This document shows positions 25,768 to 34,114 of a stretch of 64,000 nucleotides of DNA, piece by piece. How positions within the stretch are numbered: the first letter of the stretch is position 1; each line of letters starts with the position of its first letter. The DNA lies in NCBI GenBank assembly GCA_965544035.1, contig CBEULR010000002.1, positions 1-64,000 of the forward strand, in the 5' to 3' direction. The translations under genes were made by a program, and so were the position numbers. The DNA is from CBEULR01 sp965544035 (GTDB taxonomy: Bacteria; Bacillota; Desulfotomaculia; Desulfotomaculales; Desulforudaceae). Under the pieces are notes generated by a model. That model was not told the DNA's origin. It was given only the letters and a program-made list of their open reading frames with translations, and ran no database searches.

Positions 25768-26675
25768 CTGGAAATGTGTTTGATACTGTCAACAATCTTA
25801 ATCTTCGAACGTCTCCCCAACCCGCAACAGATTATCGCCTCTCTCAGCACCTTGGCCGCCAGGGCGGCCGTCCGGTTGGAGAGGTCGAAGGTGGGGTTTA
25901 CTTCTACAATATCGAGCCCTACGACATTCAGATCGTACAGGTAGTACACCGCCTGCAGAAGCTCACGCGCATCGATCCCGCCGGGTTCCGGGTTTCCGAC
26001 GCCGGGGGCGAACGCCGGGTCGACCACGTCGATATCCAGCGTCAGGTACACCGGCCGCCCTTTTAGCACCGAGACCACCTCTTCGAGGCCCTCCAGCACC
26101 TCGTCAATGCACATGTACCCGTTGTCCCGGGCGAAGATAATCTCGTCCCGTGTTGCCGACCGCACGCCGAACTGGAACAGGTTGGGCGGACCGATCACAT
26201 CGGTCACACGGCGCATCACCGTCGCGTGGGACAGCTTGGCCCCCAGGTAATCATCACGCAGGTCGGCGTGCGCATCCAGATGGATGACCACCAGGTCGGG
26301 GTAATGCCTGGCCACCGCCCTGACGATCGGCAGGGTGATCAGGTGTTCTCCGCCCAGGAAAATAGGCATCTTGCCATCGCCCAATATGCGGTTGGTCACC
26401 TGCTCAATGCGGTCAAGGCTCTCCTCCAGGTAGCCCAGAGGGAAAACGAGGTCTCCGGCATCGAAAAAGGTGACGGCACCCAGTTCACTGCCCAGCTCGA
26501 TGCTGTACTCTTCAAGATTATAAGACATTTCACGGATGGCCCGCGGACCCGATCGGGTTCCGCCCCGGAAGGATACGGTGGTGTCCAGCGGCGCTCCGAC
26601 GATCACCATCGAGGCGCGCTGGTAGTCGGTCCCCGCGGCCAAAAAGTCACATTCTTTGGTCGTCCAGTTAAGCAC
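25764..26675 (-). CDS. speB: Agmatinase/ureohydrolase SpeB
   Basis: Arginase-fold ureohydrolase of 303 aa. The Mn-binding motifs GGEH, DAHADLRDD, SHATVM and DIDVVDPAFAPG are all present. It would cleave agmatine (or N1-aminopropylagmatine) to putrescine (or spermidine) and urea. It is the last gene after the pyruvoyl arginine decarboxylase and speE, its start touching the speE stop, so arginine to agmatine to polyamine is encoded together. Confidence 0.93.
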   Translation of the reverse strand: MLNWTTKECDFLAAGTDYQRASMVIVGAPLDTTVSFRGGTRSGPRAIREMSYNLEEYSIELGSELGAVTFFDAGDLVFPLGYLEESLDRIEQVTNRILGDGKMPIFLGGEHLITLPIVRAVARHYPDLVVIHLDAHADLRDDYLGAKLSHATVMRRVTDVIGPPNLFQFGVRSATRDEIIFARDNGYMCIDEVLEGLEEVVSVLKGRPVYLTLDIDVVDPAFAPGVGNPEPGGIDARELLQAVYYLYDLNVVGLDIVEVNPTFDLSNRTAALAAKVLREAIICCGLGRRSKIKIVDSIKHISS

Positions 26676-27515
26676 CTATTTCTGCTCCTTTAACCGATCC
26701 AGAACAAAGCGAGGCAGTGCAAAGCACGCCGTGTGCAGTTCAGGTGTATAGTAGCGAAGACCCTCGATCTCCCGAATCTGGGCCGGGTCGACCTTCTTCG
26801 GGTCGTATTTCTTGGAACCGATGGTGAAGCTCCACATCGTTCCCGGATAGGTCTGAATGTGCGCCAAATAAGTGCGGGAGATGCCGAAAATGTCTTTCAG
26901 ATCGCGGTTGATCCGGGCAATCAGATCGAGTTCCCAGTTCGGCGACTCGCTCTGACACACAAAGAGACCGTCATCCTTGAGCGCCCGGTGCACCGAAGCA
27001 TAGAACTCACGGCTGAAGAGGCCGACGGCCGGCCCGATCGGGTCGGTGGAATCCACAATGATCACGTCGAACTCGCCCTGATGTTCGGCCACGTACTTGA
27101 TCCCGTCACCGATCACCAGTTCGGCCTTCGGGCTGTCGTACCCGCAGGCGATCTCGGGCAGGAACTTTTTGGAGGCCTCCACCACCTTGTCGTCGATCTC
27201 GACCTGAATACATTTCTCGACCGACGGGTGTTTGGTCACTTCACGCATCGTACCGCCGTCACCGCCGCCGATGATCAGCACCTTCTTCGGGGACGGGTGG
27301 CTGTTCAGCGGCACGTGAGCAATCATTTCATGATAGATGAACTCGTCGCCGACCGTCGTCTGCACCAGCCCGTCAAGCAGCAGCATCCGCCCGAAGGGAA
27401 CGGTGTCGACCACGGCCAATTCCTGATAGTCGGTTTTTTCAGAATGCAGCGTCCGCAGCACACGGTAGCTGGTGGCCATATAGTCGCCCTGTTTTTCGGT
27501 AATCCACAGTTCCAA
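26676..27515 (-). CDS. speE: Spermidine synthase SpeE
   Basis: Aminopropyltransferase, about 279 aa. N-terminal beta domain with LELWITEKQ, then the decarboxy-SAM site LIIGGGDGGTMREV, the acidic VEIDDKVV, and the catalytic VDSTDPIGPA. I chose TTG 27515, 8 nt after GGAGGAGG, giving the usual ELWITE start; a frame to 27542 is open. The amine acceptor could be putrescine or agmatine. Between the arginine decarboxylase and speB in one operon. Confidence 0.94.
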   Translation of the reverse strand: MELWITEKQGDYMATSYRVLRTLHSEKTDYQELAVVDTVPFGRMLLLDGLVQTTVGDEFIYHEMIAHVPLNSHPSPKKVLIIGGGDGGTMREVTKHPSVEKCIQVEIDDKVVEASKKFLPEIACGYDSPKAELVIGDGIKYVAEHQGEFDVIIVDSTDPIGPAVGLFSREFYASVHRALKDDGLFVCQSESPNWELDLIARINRDLKDIFGISRTYLAHIQTYPGTMWSFTIGSKKYDPKKVDPAQIREIEGLRYYTPELHTACFALPRFVLDRLKEQK

Positions 27516-27532
27516 TGCTTCTTCCTCCTCCG

Positions 27533-27991
27533 TTAGTACCACATCGGCACGGCAGCCAAGCAGCAGCCCACCTGCTGCACACGATGTTCGCAGGCCTCGA
27601 TCTTCTTCTCCGCGATCTCCATCCCGCGCATGCGGAAGGCCTCATCCAGCATCCGGTCTACCGCCGCGTAGGCTTCATCCCGACTGCATTTGCCGCCGAA
27701 TTCCATAATCACACCGAAGCTATCTTTGGAAATCGCCACACCGATCGCCGCCGCGATCAATTCACCGGGAACATCGCTGATAACCGAACCGTAAGCCGTG
27801 GGCACCAACGCACCAAACGGTAATTCCAAGTCCGGCACATACTCGGCCTGCGGGGGCAGAATGCTGGACACGCGGACCAGATTGATGTTGCCGATACGGC
27901 CCTTCAGCAGGGCGTTGTCGAAGGCATTCAGTTTGTTCGTACCCTCGGCGGCGGCCGCGGTTAGAAAAAACTTGCGGGGGGTGGGCAGCAT
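27533..27991 (-). CDS. pdaD: Pyruvoyl-dependent arginine decarboxylase
   Basis: PvlArgDC family: a proenzyme that self-cleaves at a Ser-Ser pair, here NLVRVSSILPP near residue 45, to make the pyruvoyl group. Converts arginine to agmatine. About 152 aa from ATG 27991, behind GGAAGGAGATGG; the open frame to 28063 is longer than the family. GKCSRDEA and PFGALVPTAYG fit. First gene of the polyamine operon. Confidence 0.92.
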   Translation of the reverse strand: MLPTPRKFFLTAAAAEGTNKLNAFDNALLKGRIGNINLVRVSSILPPQAEYVPDLELPFGALVPTAYGSVISDVPGELIAAAIGVAISKDSFGVIMEFGGKCSRDEAYAAVDRMLDEAFRMRGMEIAEKKIEACEHRVQQVGCCLAAVPMWY

Positions 27992-28086
27992 TATTCCATC
28001 TCCTTCCACGGTCAAAGTGAAACAAGTATTACAATGGAAACCATTATATATAAAGGGAACCAAAAAGAAAAGACCGAAAGGGCCGA

Positions 28087-28938
28087 TTACCCTCCGATAC
28101 CGCGAACCTCGCGGTAAATCCGCTGATAGGTAAGCGCATCCTCAGCCTGGGTTCCATTGGACTCACAAATCAGAATAAACTCGTAGCCGCGCTCGGCCAA
28201 TTCTTCAGCCAGCGGGCGGAAGTCGGGCCCGTAACCGTCCTTAATCGACCAGTGTTTCCGCTCACCAGCCGCCGTGAATTCCACCGGGCTGAAGTGAATA
28301 TGCAAGCGGCGTGCCCGCTCGATCCCGATTACTTCCTCCACCCGGTCCAAAACGGCGGCGTACGCGCTCCGATCGTTGAGCGACCCCTGGGTGATGGCGT
28401 GTATGTGCCCAAAGTCAATCGTCGGGATCATATCCGGGGAGAGTTTGCACAGCTCCAAAACCTCGTCTAATAGCCCCAAATAGCTGTACTTGCCCAGCGT
28501 TTCCGGGGCCAGTACAATATCGTCCAGATTTTCCTCGGCCGCCCGCTCCATGATTTCAGTCAGGACTTTCTTGGCGCGCTCCAGAGCAGCTTCGCGGTCC
28601 TTTCCGGCACTGCCCGGATGAAAAACCACCCGCGCCGCCCCCATCCACCGTGCCGCCCGGAGAGAATTCAACAGATGCTTCTTGGTCTTCTCCAGCAGGC
28701 CGGGATCGGTTCCGGCCAGGTTGATATAATACGGCGCATGGATACTGAGGGCGATCCGGTGGCGAACAGCCTCTTCACCCAGTTTAGCCGCCGTACGCTT
28801 CCCGATGTGCACGCCCCGCACACACTGATACTCATAGGCACCCAAGCCGAGCTCGCGGATCCACCGCGGCGCATCGACCGACGACTTGTAGCCCTGGTCA
28901 TAGAAAGATGCGGAGTTTCCCGCCGGACCGAATAACAT
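28087..28938 (-). CDS. Endonuclease IV-like TIM-barrel protein
   Basis: A 283-aa xylose-isomerase-like barrel related to AP endonuclease IV (Nfo). Candidate metal ligands appear in order: SIHAPYY, VVFHPGS, LAPETLGK, TIDFGHIHA, LHIHFSP, GERKH and ICESNG. The ligand pattern largely matches Nfo, though the DxH pair near residue 229 reads ERKH. ATG 28938 sits 8 nt after AAGGAGG. DNA repair is likely but not certain. It precedes the polyamine operon on the same strand by about 95 nt. Confidence 0.75.
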   Translation of the reverse strand: MLFGPAGNSASFYDQGYKSSVDAPRWIRELGLGAYEYQCVRGVHIGKRTAAKLGEEAVRHRIALSIHAPYYINLAGTDPGLLEKTKKHLLNSLRAARWMGAARVVFHPGSAGKDREAALERAKKVLTEIMERAAEENLDDIVLAPETLGKYSYLGLLDEVLELCKLSPDMIPTIDFGHIHAITQGSLNDRSAYAAVLDRVEEVIGIERARRLHIHFSPVEFTAAGERKHWSIKDGYGPDFRPLAEELAERGYEFILICESNGTQAEDALTYQRIYREVRGIGG

Positions 28939-29058
28939 TCCCATAACCTCCTTAGGGGGTTAGCATTGACCGGATCGGCCCCTTTTAATCCCAAGGGACG
29001 GCAGGTATTCCCATTTTTATCCAGAACCATTTATTAAAAACCACGGGAGGCGGTTAAT

Positions 29059-30579
29059 ATGCGTCTGACCTTACGTCCAATCCTTCTACTGACCATCATC
29101 GTCCTGATTGCGGCTTCCTTCTTAACGCCGCAGGATGAACCGGCCGAGGCCCCGGATACGCTGGTATACGCCCTGGCCGAACAGCCGCTCACGCTTGATC
29201 CGCGCCGCACCACCGACGACCGGGCTTTCCCGCTCCTGCTCAATGTATTTGAGGGACTGTTGAGGTTCAGTCCCGGACAGACCACGGTGGAGCCGGCATT
29301 GGCCGAGAAATACGAGGTATCGGCCGATGGACTGCGCTGGACCTTTCATCTCCGGGAAAACGTGCGCTTTCACGACGGCTCCCGTCTAAACGCCCGGTCG
29401 GTACAGTCGCTGATCGAACAGCAGATGTCCGCCGAGGACAAGCTCTACCCGTATGCACGCTATATTTTTGCGCCGATCAAAGAGGTGGAAGTGAAGGATG
29501 ATCTGGTACTGATCCTGCACCTGCACCACCCGTACGCACCACTGGCCCGAAACCTGGCCATGCCCCAGGCGGCGATTGTGAAACCGGGCGCCGAGGCGGA
29601 CCGCCCCCTGGGCACCGGTCCCTACCGTATCGCCGAGGTCAAGGACAACCAGGTGATTCTGGAATTCTTTGCCGGGTACCACAGCGGTCCCCCGCAAATG
29701 GAAAGGGTGGTTTTTCGCGTGATAACCAACCCGCAGGAGCGCTTTCAGGCTCTGAAAAACGGCAAGGTACATCTGGCGGAACGGCTCCGTCTGCAGGACA
29801 CCATTACAGCTCAGGAACTGTCGACGGTAGAACTTGTCAGCCAGGATCTCAGCTATTTAGCATTCTATACCAATCAAAAACCCTTTGACAATCCGCTTCT
29901 CCGCCAGGCCGTGGCGCTGGCCGTAGATCCGAATGCGATCATCCGGGAGTTGTATCCGGGTGAGGTCGTTCCGGCCCGGATTCCGCTTCCGCCCGGAATA
30001 CTGGGCTACACCTCAGGCACCGAAACCAAACACGACCGTGAGGAGGCGGCAAAACTGGTGGCCGATGCCGGTTATGAGGATACCGAGATCACCCTCATCA
30101 CCTACGAGGACACACGCCCCTACAACCCCGCGGGCGGACTGCCCCTAGCCGACGCCATTGCGCGGCAGCTGGAGAAGATCGGTCTCCGCGTAAAGGTTGT
30201 GTCCTACGACTGGGAGGGGTGCAAGCAGGCGATCAAGAGACAAGAGGGAAACGCATACCTCTTCGGCTGGATCAGCGACAACGCCGATCCCGATGATTTC
30301 CTTTACAACCTTCTGCACAGTTCGCAGATCGCCAACGGGATGAACAGCACCCGGTACACCAACGCCCACGTGGACGCCCTGCTGCAGAGCGGCCGACAGT
30401 CACACGACGAAGAAAGGCGTAAACAGATCTACGCCCAGGCTCTGGAGCTGATCATGAAAGATTGTCCGTTGGTGTGCCTGAACCACAGCGTGCGTGCCGT
30501 AAGCCACCGGCCCGAAATTGAAGGCGTCGTCCTTCAGCCCACCGGCGGGTTGTACCTGAACGACATTCGCAAGCAGTAA
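29059..30579 (+). CDS. ABC-type peptide/nickel substrate-binding protein (SBP family 5)
   Basis: A 506-aa DppA/OppA-family extracellular solute-binding protein. A hydrophobic N-terminal segment (residues 5-23) lacks a lipobox cysteine, so it may be membrane-anchored. Family motifs: DPRRTTDDRAFPLLLNVFEGLLRF, WTFHLRENVRFHDG, RQAVALAVDP, FGWISDNADPDDFL. No permease or ATPase genes adjoin it. Substrate unknown. ATG follows GGGAGGCGG. Confidence 0.88.
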   Translation: MRLTLRPILLLTIIVLIAASFLTPQDEPAEAPDTLVYALAEQPLTLDPRRTTDDRAFPLLLNVFEGLLRFSPGQTTVEPALAEKYEVSADGLRWTFHLRENVRFHDGSRLNARSVQSLIEQQMSAEDKLYPYARYIFAPIKEVEVKDDLVLILHLHHPYAPLARNLAMPQAAIVKPGAEADRPLGTGPYRIAEVKDNQVILEFFAGYHSGPPQMERVVFRVITNPQERFQALKNGKVHLAERLRLQDTITAQELSTVELVSQDLSYLAFYTNQKPFDNPLLRQAVALAVDPNAIIRELYPGEVVPARIPLPPGILGYTSGTETKHDREEAAKLVADAGYEDTEITLITYEDTRPYNPAGGLPLADAIARQLEKIGLRVKVVSYDWEGCKQAIKRQEGNAYLFGWISDNADPDDFLYNLLHSSQIANGMNSTRYTNAHVDALLQSGRQSHDEERRKQIYAQALELIMKDCPLVCLNHSVRAVSHRPEIEGVVLQPTGGLYLNDIRKQ

Positions 30580-30664
30580 TCCCCTGTTCCACCAGGATGT
30601 TCCACTAATATTGCTGGTAACGCTGTGAATAATAAGAAAAACTCTAAAAAGGAGGCCAAAAGAA

Positions 30665-31288
30665 TTGCATCATCTTAACCAGGTTCAACAACAATTGAAT
30701 AGCCTGCGGCAGGATCTGAATAACATTACCAGTATGGCAAACCAGCTTTCGCAGGCTGAACAGCACAATTCCATGCAGCTTCACCGGCTGCAGCAGCTCG
30801 CTCAGGGAATGAGCAACAGCATCAACCAGATCTCGAATATGGCCCAGCAGCTTCAGAGCCAAAACACCTTCGGCACTGCGGCCGCTTTCGGGCAGACCAG
30901 TCCGTTTACTGCGCAGACTTACTCCGCCCCGTACAGCACCCAGCCCACGTTTACCAGCCCCTACAGTTTCGGGCAGAATGTGGGAACCAATTACGCGTAC
31001 GGACGGAATTACAGCGCGAACATGGGCCAGAACATCAGCCAGATGAACAGACCTTTCAATCAGAGCTACTCCCAGTTCACCCCCCAGGCCAGCGGCCTGG
31101 CGAACTTCAGCACCGCCTACACAAATCCGGCCAATCAGATGAGCTCAATGATGAGCACCGGTAACTACGGAATGAGCAACTACGGAGTGGGCAACGTGTC
31201 CGACTACAGCGCGTCCAATTACGGTATGTCCACCTACGGTACCGGAAACTATGGTGCGTTCAACTACGGTGCCAACCTGAGTTCATAA
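30665..31288 (+). CDS. Gln/Asn/Tyr/Gly-rich low-complexity protein, possible spore coat component
   Basis: A 207-aa protein in two parts. Residues 1-68 form a Q/N-rich coiled coil (LNQVQQQLNSLRQDLNNI...). Residues 70-207 are aromatic low complexity, ending in near-repeats of the form SNYGM/GNYGA/TYGTG. There is no signal peptide and almost no charge in the second half. TTG 30665 follows GGAGG at 9 nt. Such composition is seen in spore coat and phase-separating proteins, but no family is recognised. Its own terminator follows. Confidence 0.65.
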   Translation: MHHLNQVQQQLNSLRQDLNNITSMANQLSQAEQHNSMQLHRLQQLAQGMSNSINQISNMAQQLQSQNTFGTAAAFGQTSPFTAQTYSAPYSTQPTFTSPYSFGQNVGTNYAYGRNYSANMGQNISQMNRPFNQSYSQFTPQASGLANFSTAYTNPANQMSSMMSTGNYGMSNYGVGNVSDYSASNYGMSTYGTGNYGAFNYGANLSS

Positions 31289-31313
31289 ACTCACAACTCC
31301 AACTTAACCGACA

Positions 31314-31349
31314 AATAATGGACTTCCGGCCGGGAGTCCATTATTTTTT
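31314..31349 (+). terminator. Terminator after the Q/N-rich gene
   Basis: AATAATGGACT/AGTCCATTATT perfect 11-bp stem followed by TTTT. Confidence 0.85.
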
Positions 31350-31411
31350 GCCTGGGGGATGTTCACAATTTATGCCATTCATGTTAGAATACCCCTGGGA
31401 GGTGTGGCGAC

Positions 31412-31663
31412 TTGACCAAGGCCTTACGCGAGGGTGCAACCTACAATCATAACGATGTGATGGAAATGCTCATCGACTTCTCATCCTTCAAGCACCGTGT
31501 GGAACGGAAGTTCAAGGACTTGGCCCGGGAGCTCAGCGGCAAGCCCCACGAACACCGGCTTTGGGTCAACCTTTATCTGGTGTCGAGCGATTATGCCGAG
31601 GACGCAGTCATCCGCAACAGAAAGAATCAAAGCGAAGAGATCGTGCATACAATAGGTCAGTAG
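31412..31663 (+). CDS. Small hypothetical protein
   Basis: An 83-aa charged protein, likely helical (MLIDFSSFKHRVERKFKDLAREL). TTG 31412 lies after GGGAGGTG. A terminator follows. No family recognised. Confidence 0.55.
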   Translation: MTKALREGATYNHNDVMEMLIDFSSFKHRVERKFKDLARELSGKPHEHRLWVNLYLVSSDYAEDAVIRNRKNQSEEIVHTIGQ

Positions 31664-31687
31664 TGTAAATAAGAATACCTTCAGGCA

Positions 31688-31717
31688 ACCCCGTGCTTCG
31701 GTGCGGGGTATTTTTTT
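31688..31717 (+). terminator. Terminator after the 31412 gene
   Basis: ACCCCGTGC-TTCG-GTGCGGGGT stem with a stable TTCG loop, then TTTTTTT. Confidence 0.85.
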
Positions 31718-31806
31718 GTGCCACCACTTTCCATTGACCTGCCGGCCCACTTCCGTTATACTTTTCAGTCAGTCAACGTCTATGTTCACGAAAGGAAGTG
31801 AAAACG

Positions 31807-32349
31807 GTGGCTATTTTTGCTAAATGGCTGAAACAAGCGAATATCCTCATAGTTCAGGCTGCCCTGGCCTATCTGGTATGCATCGCGCTAATGCTCGGTG
31901 TGGCTGCACACGCCTCCGTGAACCAGGTGTCCGAAACGCCGGAACCGGTTGTGGACGCAGTTGACGAAGAGGCAACCGATACCGTTATTGAAGCCGATCC
32001 CGAAGAGGTCGACCTCCTGGCGAGGGTAATCCAGGCCGAGGCCGCGACCGAACCCTATGAAGGAAAAGTAGCTGTAGGCGCGGTAGTAATCAACAGGGTT
32101 GAACATGAAGATTTTCCCGACACCATCAACGAGGTGATCTATGAACCGCGGGCCTTTTGCACCGTCACCAACGGTTCAATTCGGAACCCGGCCGGTGCGG
32201 AGGCGCGACGGGCGGCCCAAGACGCCCTGGCCGGGAAAGACCCGTCCCGAGGCGCCTTGTATTTCTGGAACCCCTACAAGAAGGTTAATCCCTGGGTGTG
32301 GAACCGTGACATCATCACCCAGATCGATCACCACATCTTCGCCCGTTAA
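31807..32349 (+). CDS. Cell wall hydrolase, SleB/CwlJ-like
   Basis: Hydrolase_2 family muramidase-like enzyme of the spore cortex-lytic SleB/CwlJ type, about 180 aa. An N-terminal transmembrane/signal segment (about 10-35) is followed by an acidic linker and the catalytic domain, with the conserved glutamate in IQAEAATEPYEGKVAVGAVV and later FWNPYKKVN. No peptidoglycan-binding domain. GTG 31807 is 8 nt after GGAAG; GTG 31798 is too close. It ends 79 nt before the tRNA-Ala into which the element is inserted. Confidence 0.88.
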   Translation: MAIFAKWLKQANILIVQAALAYLVCIALMLGVAAHASVNQVSETPEPVVDAVDEEATDTVIEADPEEVDLLARVIQAEAATEPYEGKVAVGAVVINRVEHEDFPDTINEVIYEPRAFCTVTNGSIRNPAGAEARRAAQDALAGKDPSRGALYFWNPYKKVNPWVWNRDIITQIDHHIFAR

Positions 32350-32385
32350 CTGCGCCGATTTACGTGCCGAACTCCGCCGTTTAGC

Positions 32386-32414
32386 TTGCGCGGAACGGTT
32401 TATTATGCTACAAT
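32386..32414 (+). promoter_or_regulatory. Promoter of tRNA-Ala
   Basis: TTGCGC (32386-32391), 17-bp spacer, TACAAT (32409-32414), 13 nt before the tRNA. Confidence 0.7.
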
Positions 32415-32427
32415 GATCTTCGGCGAC

Positions 32428-32503
32428 GGGCCCGTAGCTCAGATGGGAGAGCGCTTGACTCGCATTCAAGAGGTCAGGGGTTCGATTCCCCTCGGGTCCA
32501 CCA
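32428..32503 (+). tRNA. tRNA-Ala (CGC), CCA encoded; integration target
   Basis: Acceptor GGGCCCG/CGGGTCC, D arm GCTCAGATGGGAGAGC, anticodon loop CTCGCAT (anticodon CGC), T arm GGGGTTCGATTCCCC, encoded CCA. The integrase gene begins its run 99 nt downstream pointing back at it, so the 3' half is the likely attachment site. Confidence 0.94.
32470..32503 (+). other. Probable attachment-site core (3' end of tRNA-Ala)
   Basis: Tyrosine recombinases of this kind usually use the T arm and acceptor 3' end. No second copy of GGTTCGATTCCCCTCGGG was seen in the window, so the partner site should lie beyond base 64,000. Confidence 0.5.
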
Positions 32504-32602
32504 GGAATATCAAGGGTTTCGGGGTTTTGCCCAACCCCGCTTCGTGGAGGATCTGCAACCATTTTGCAACCATGGGGGTGCAGGTCCTCTTTTCTTTCAC
32601 CC

Positions 32603-33835
32603 TCAGATCCTGGCGGCGTCGTACTTTTTGAGCGCGCTTTCCTGCATGCCGGGCAGCACGTGTCCGTACACCCTCAGCGTGAAGGCCTCGCTGGCGTGCC
32701 CCAGCACTTCAGACACGACCTTGACGTGCACGCCGTCCTTGAGCATCATCGTGGCGGCGGTGTGCCGCAGGTCATGGAAGCGGAAGTCCGGCAGCCCCGC
32801 CTGCCGGAGGTGCTTTTTGAAGTGCCGCTCCCGGAAGCGGTTCGGACAGTAGGGCCTGCCGTCGATGGTGCAGAACACCAGGTCGTAGTCTCGGTAGACG
32901 TCCCGCCGGGCCATCTGCTGCTCTTTTTGTCTCTGCCGGTGCTCCTTCAGGGCGTCCAGTATTTCGTCCGACAGGGAGATCGTGCGCTTCGACCGCCGGG
33001 TCTTGGGCCCATGGAACACCGGCCGCCCCTGGCACAGCACCAGGGACCGCCTGACGGTCAGGGTCTTCCGGCGGAAGTCTATGTCCCGCCAGCGCAGGCC
33101 CAGGATTTCGCCCCGCCGGAGCCCTCGGCGGATGGCCAGCAGGTGGGCGGCGAAAAACCGGGTGCCGCGCACCGCCTGCAGGAAGCGGTCCAGCTCCTCG
33201 TCGGTCATCGCGTTGATCCGTTCATTATCCCCGTCTTCGTCGTCGGGAATATCGTCGATTTCCGCCACCGAGTACGACAGGTTGCGGTTGAATATGCCCT
33301 CCCGGACCGGCCTGAGCTTTCTGGAACACGGGTTCTTCGCTATCAGGCCGTCTTCCACCGCGTCCTCCAGCGCCGCCCGGAGCACCCCGTGGAGCCGCTG
33401 CCGGGTATTGAGCGAGTACCCCGCCTTGGCCCCGTACAGTTTCCTGACGTGGTCCTGGTTCAGGTTGGCCAGCAGGACGTCTCCGATTTCGGGGACGATG
33501 TGCTTCTCAATCAGCCACCTGTAGTTTGCAGCAGTCGTGTCCTGCACGCCGCGGTTCGCCAGCCAGTCCCGCAGGTAATCCGCCAGCGGCTGTCCGGCCC
33601 GCAGGACCTTGGGGCCGCGGCGCTTGGGCCGCGGCGCGTTTGGAGGGCGCCCCGCGGCGAGTTCGGCGAGGAAAAGGGCCAGCGCGTCTTCGGCCTCCCG
33701 CCGGGTCGCGTAACCGGAGCGCCACACTCTCTTCCGCCTGCCCCGGTCGTCGTAACCCGCGTCGACGACAAAGCCCCAGTTGGGCTTTTTGTTCTTATTG
33801 TGCTTACCACGGTTGATGATGTGTCCCCGTGCCAC
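32603..33835 (-). CDS. int: Tyrosine recombinase (integrase) of the mobile element
   Basis: A 410-aa phage/ICE-type integrase. An N-terminal AP2-like arm-binding domain (NWGFVVDAGYDDRGRRKRVW) precedes a SAM-like core-binding domain (ADYLRDWLANRGVQDTTAANY) and the catalytic domain, with Arg in GLRRGEILGLRW, HDLRHT, LGHAS and the nucleophile in LRVYGHV. It has an acidic insert (IDDIPDDEDGDNER) before the catalytic domain. GTG 33835 shares one base with the excisionase stop (TAGTG), so the two are coupled. Confidence 0.95.
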   Translation of the reverse strand: MARGHIINRGKHNKNKKPNWGFVVDAGYDDRGRRKRVWRSGYATRREAEDALALFLAELAAGRPPNAPRPKRRGPKVLRAGQPLADYLRDWLANRGVQDTTAANYRWLIEKHIVPEIGDVLLANLNQDHVRKLYGAKAGYSLNTRQRLHGVLRAALEDAVEDGLIAKNPCSRKLRPVREGIFNRNLSYSVAEIDDIPDDEDGDNERINAMTDEELDRFLQAVRGTRFFAAHLLAIRRGLRRGEILGLRWRDIDFRRKTLTVRRSLVLCQGRPVFHGPKTRRSKRTISLSDEILDALKEHRQRQKEQQMARRDVYRDYDLVFCTIDGRPYCPNRFRERHFKKHLRQAGLPDFRFHDLRHTAATMMLKDGVHVKVVSEVLGHASEAFTLRVYGHVLPGMQESALKKYDAARI

Positions 33836-34083
33836 TACATTCCCCCCTTCGGCCGGACGGGGACAGTTTCATGGTTCCCCGTTCCCCGGCCGTTTTCCTG
33901 TTGGAGGCCGGCCATTTCGAGAATGCGCGCCTTCGGTATGCGGATGAAGTGCTTGAAGCGCACCGACGGGATAACGCCCTGCCGGACATATTCGTAGGCC
34001 GTCGAGCGTTTCAACCGCAGGATCTTCGCGGTCTCTTCGACGGTGAGAAAAGCGGGGAGATTTCTGAGGTCTTTCTCCAACAC
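33835..34083 (-). CDS. Excisionase-type MerR-like helix-turn-helix protein
   Basis: About 82 aa with FLTVEETAKILRLKRSTAYEYVRQGVIPSVRF, the HTH_17 excisionase-family domain. GTG 34083 is 8 nt after AGGAGG. Directly upstream of int with stop and start overlapping, the usual layout of recombination directionality factors. Confidence 0.8.
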   Translation of the reverse strand: MLEKDLRNLPAFLTVEETAKILRLKRSTAYEYVRQGVIPSVRFKHFIRIPKARILEMAGLQQENGRGTGNHETVPVRPKGGM

Positions 34084-34114
34084 GCGAACCACCTCCTGAA
34101 AAAACAACCCCCGC

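Noticed and set aside
32564..33997. 477-aa plus-strand frame opposite the integrase
   Set aside because: Antisense shadow; the integrase with all catalytic residues lies on the other strand.
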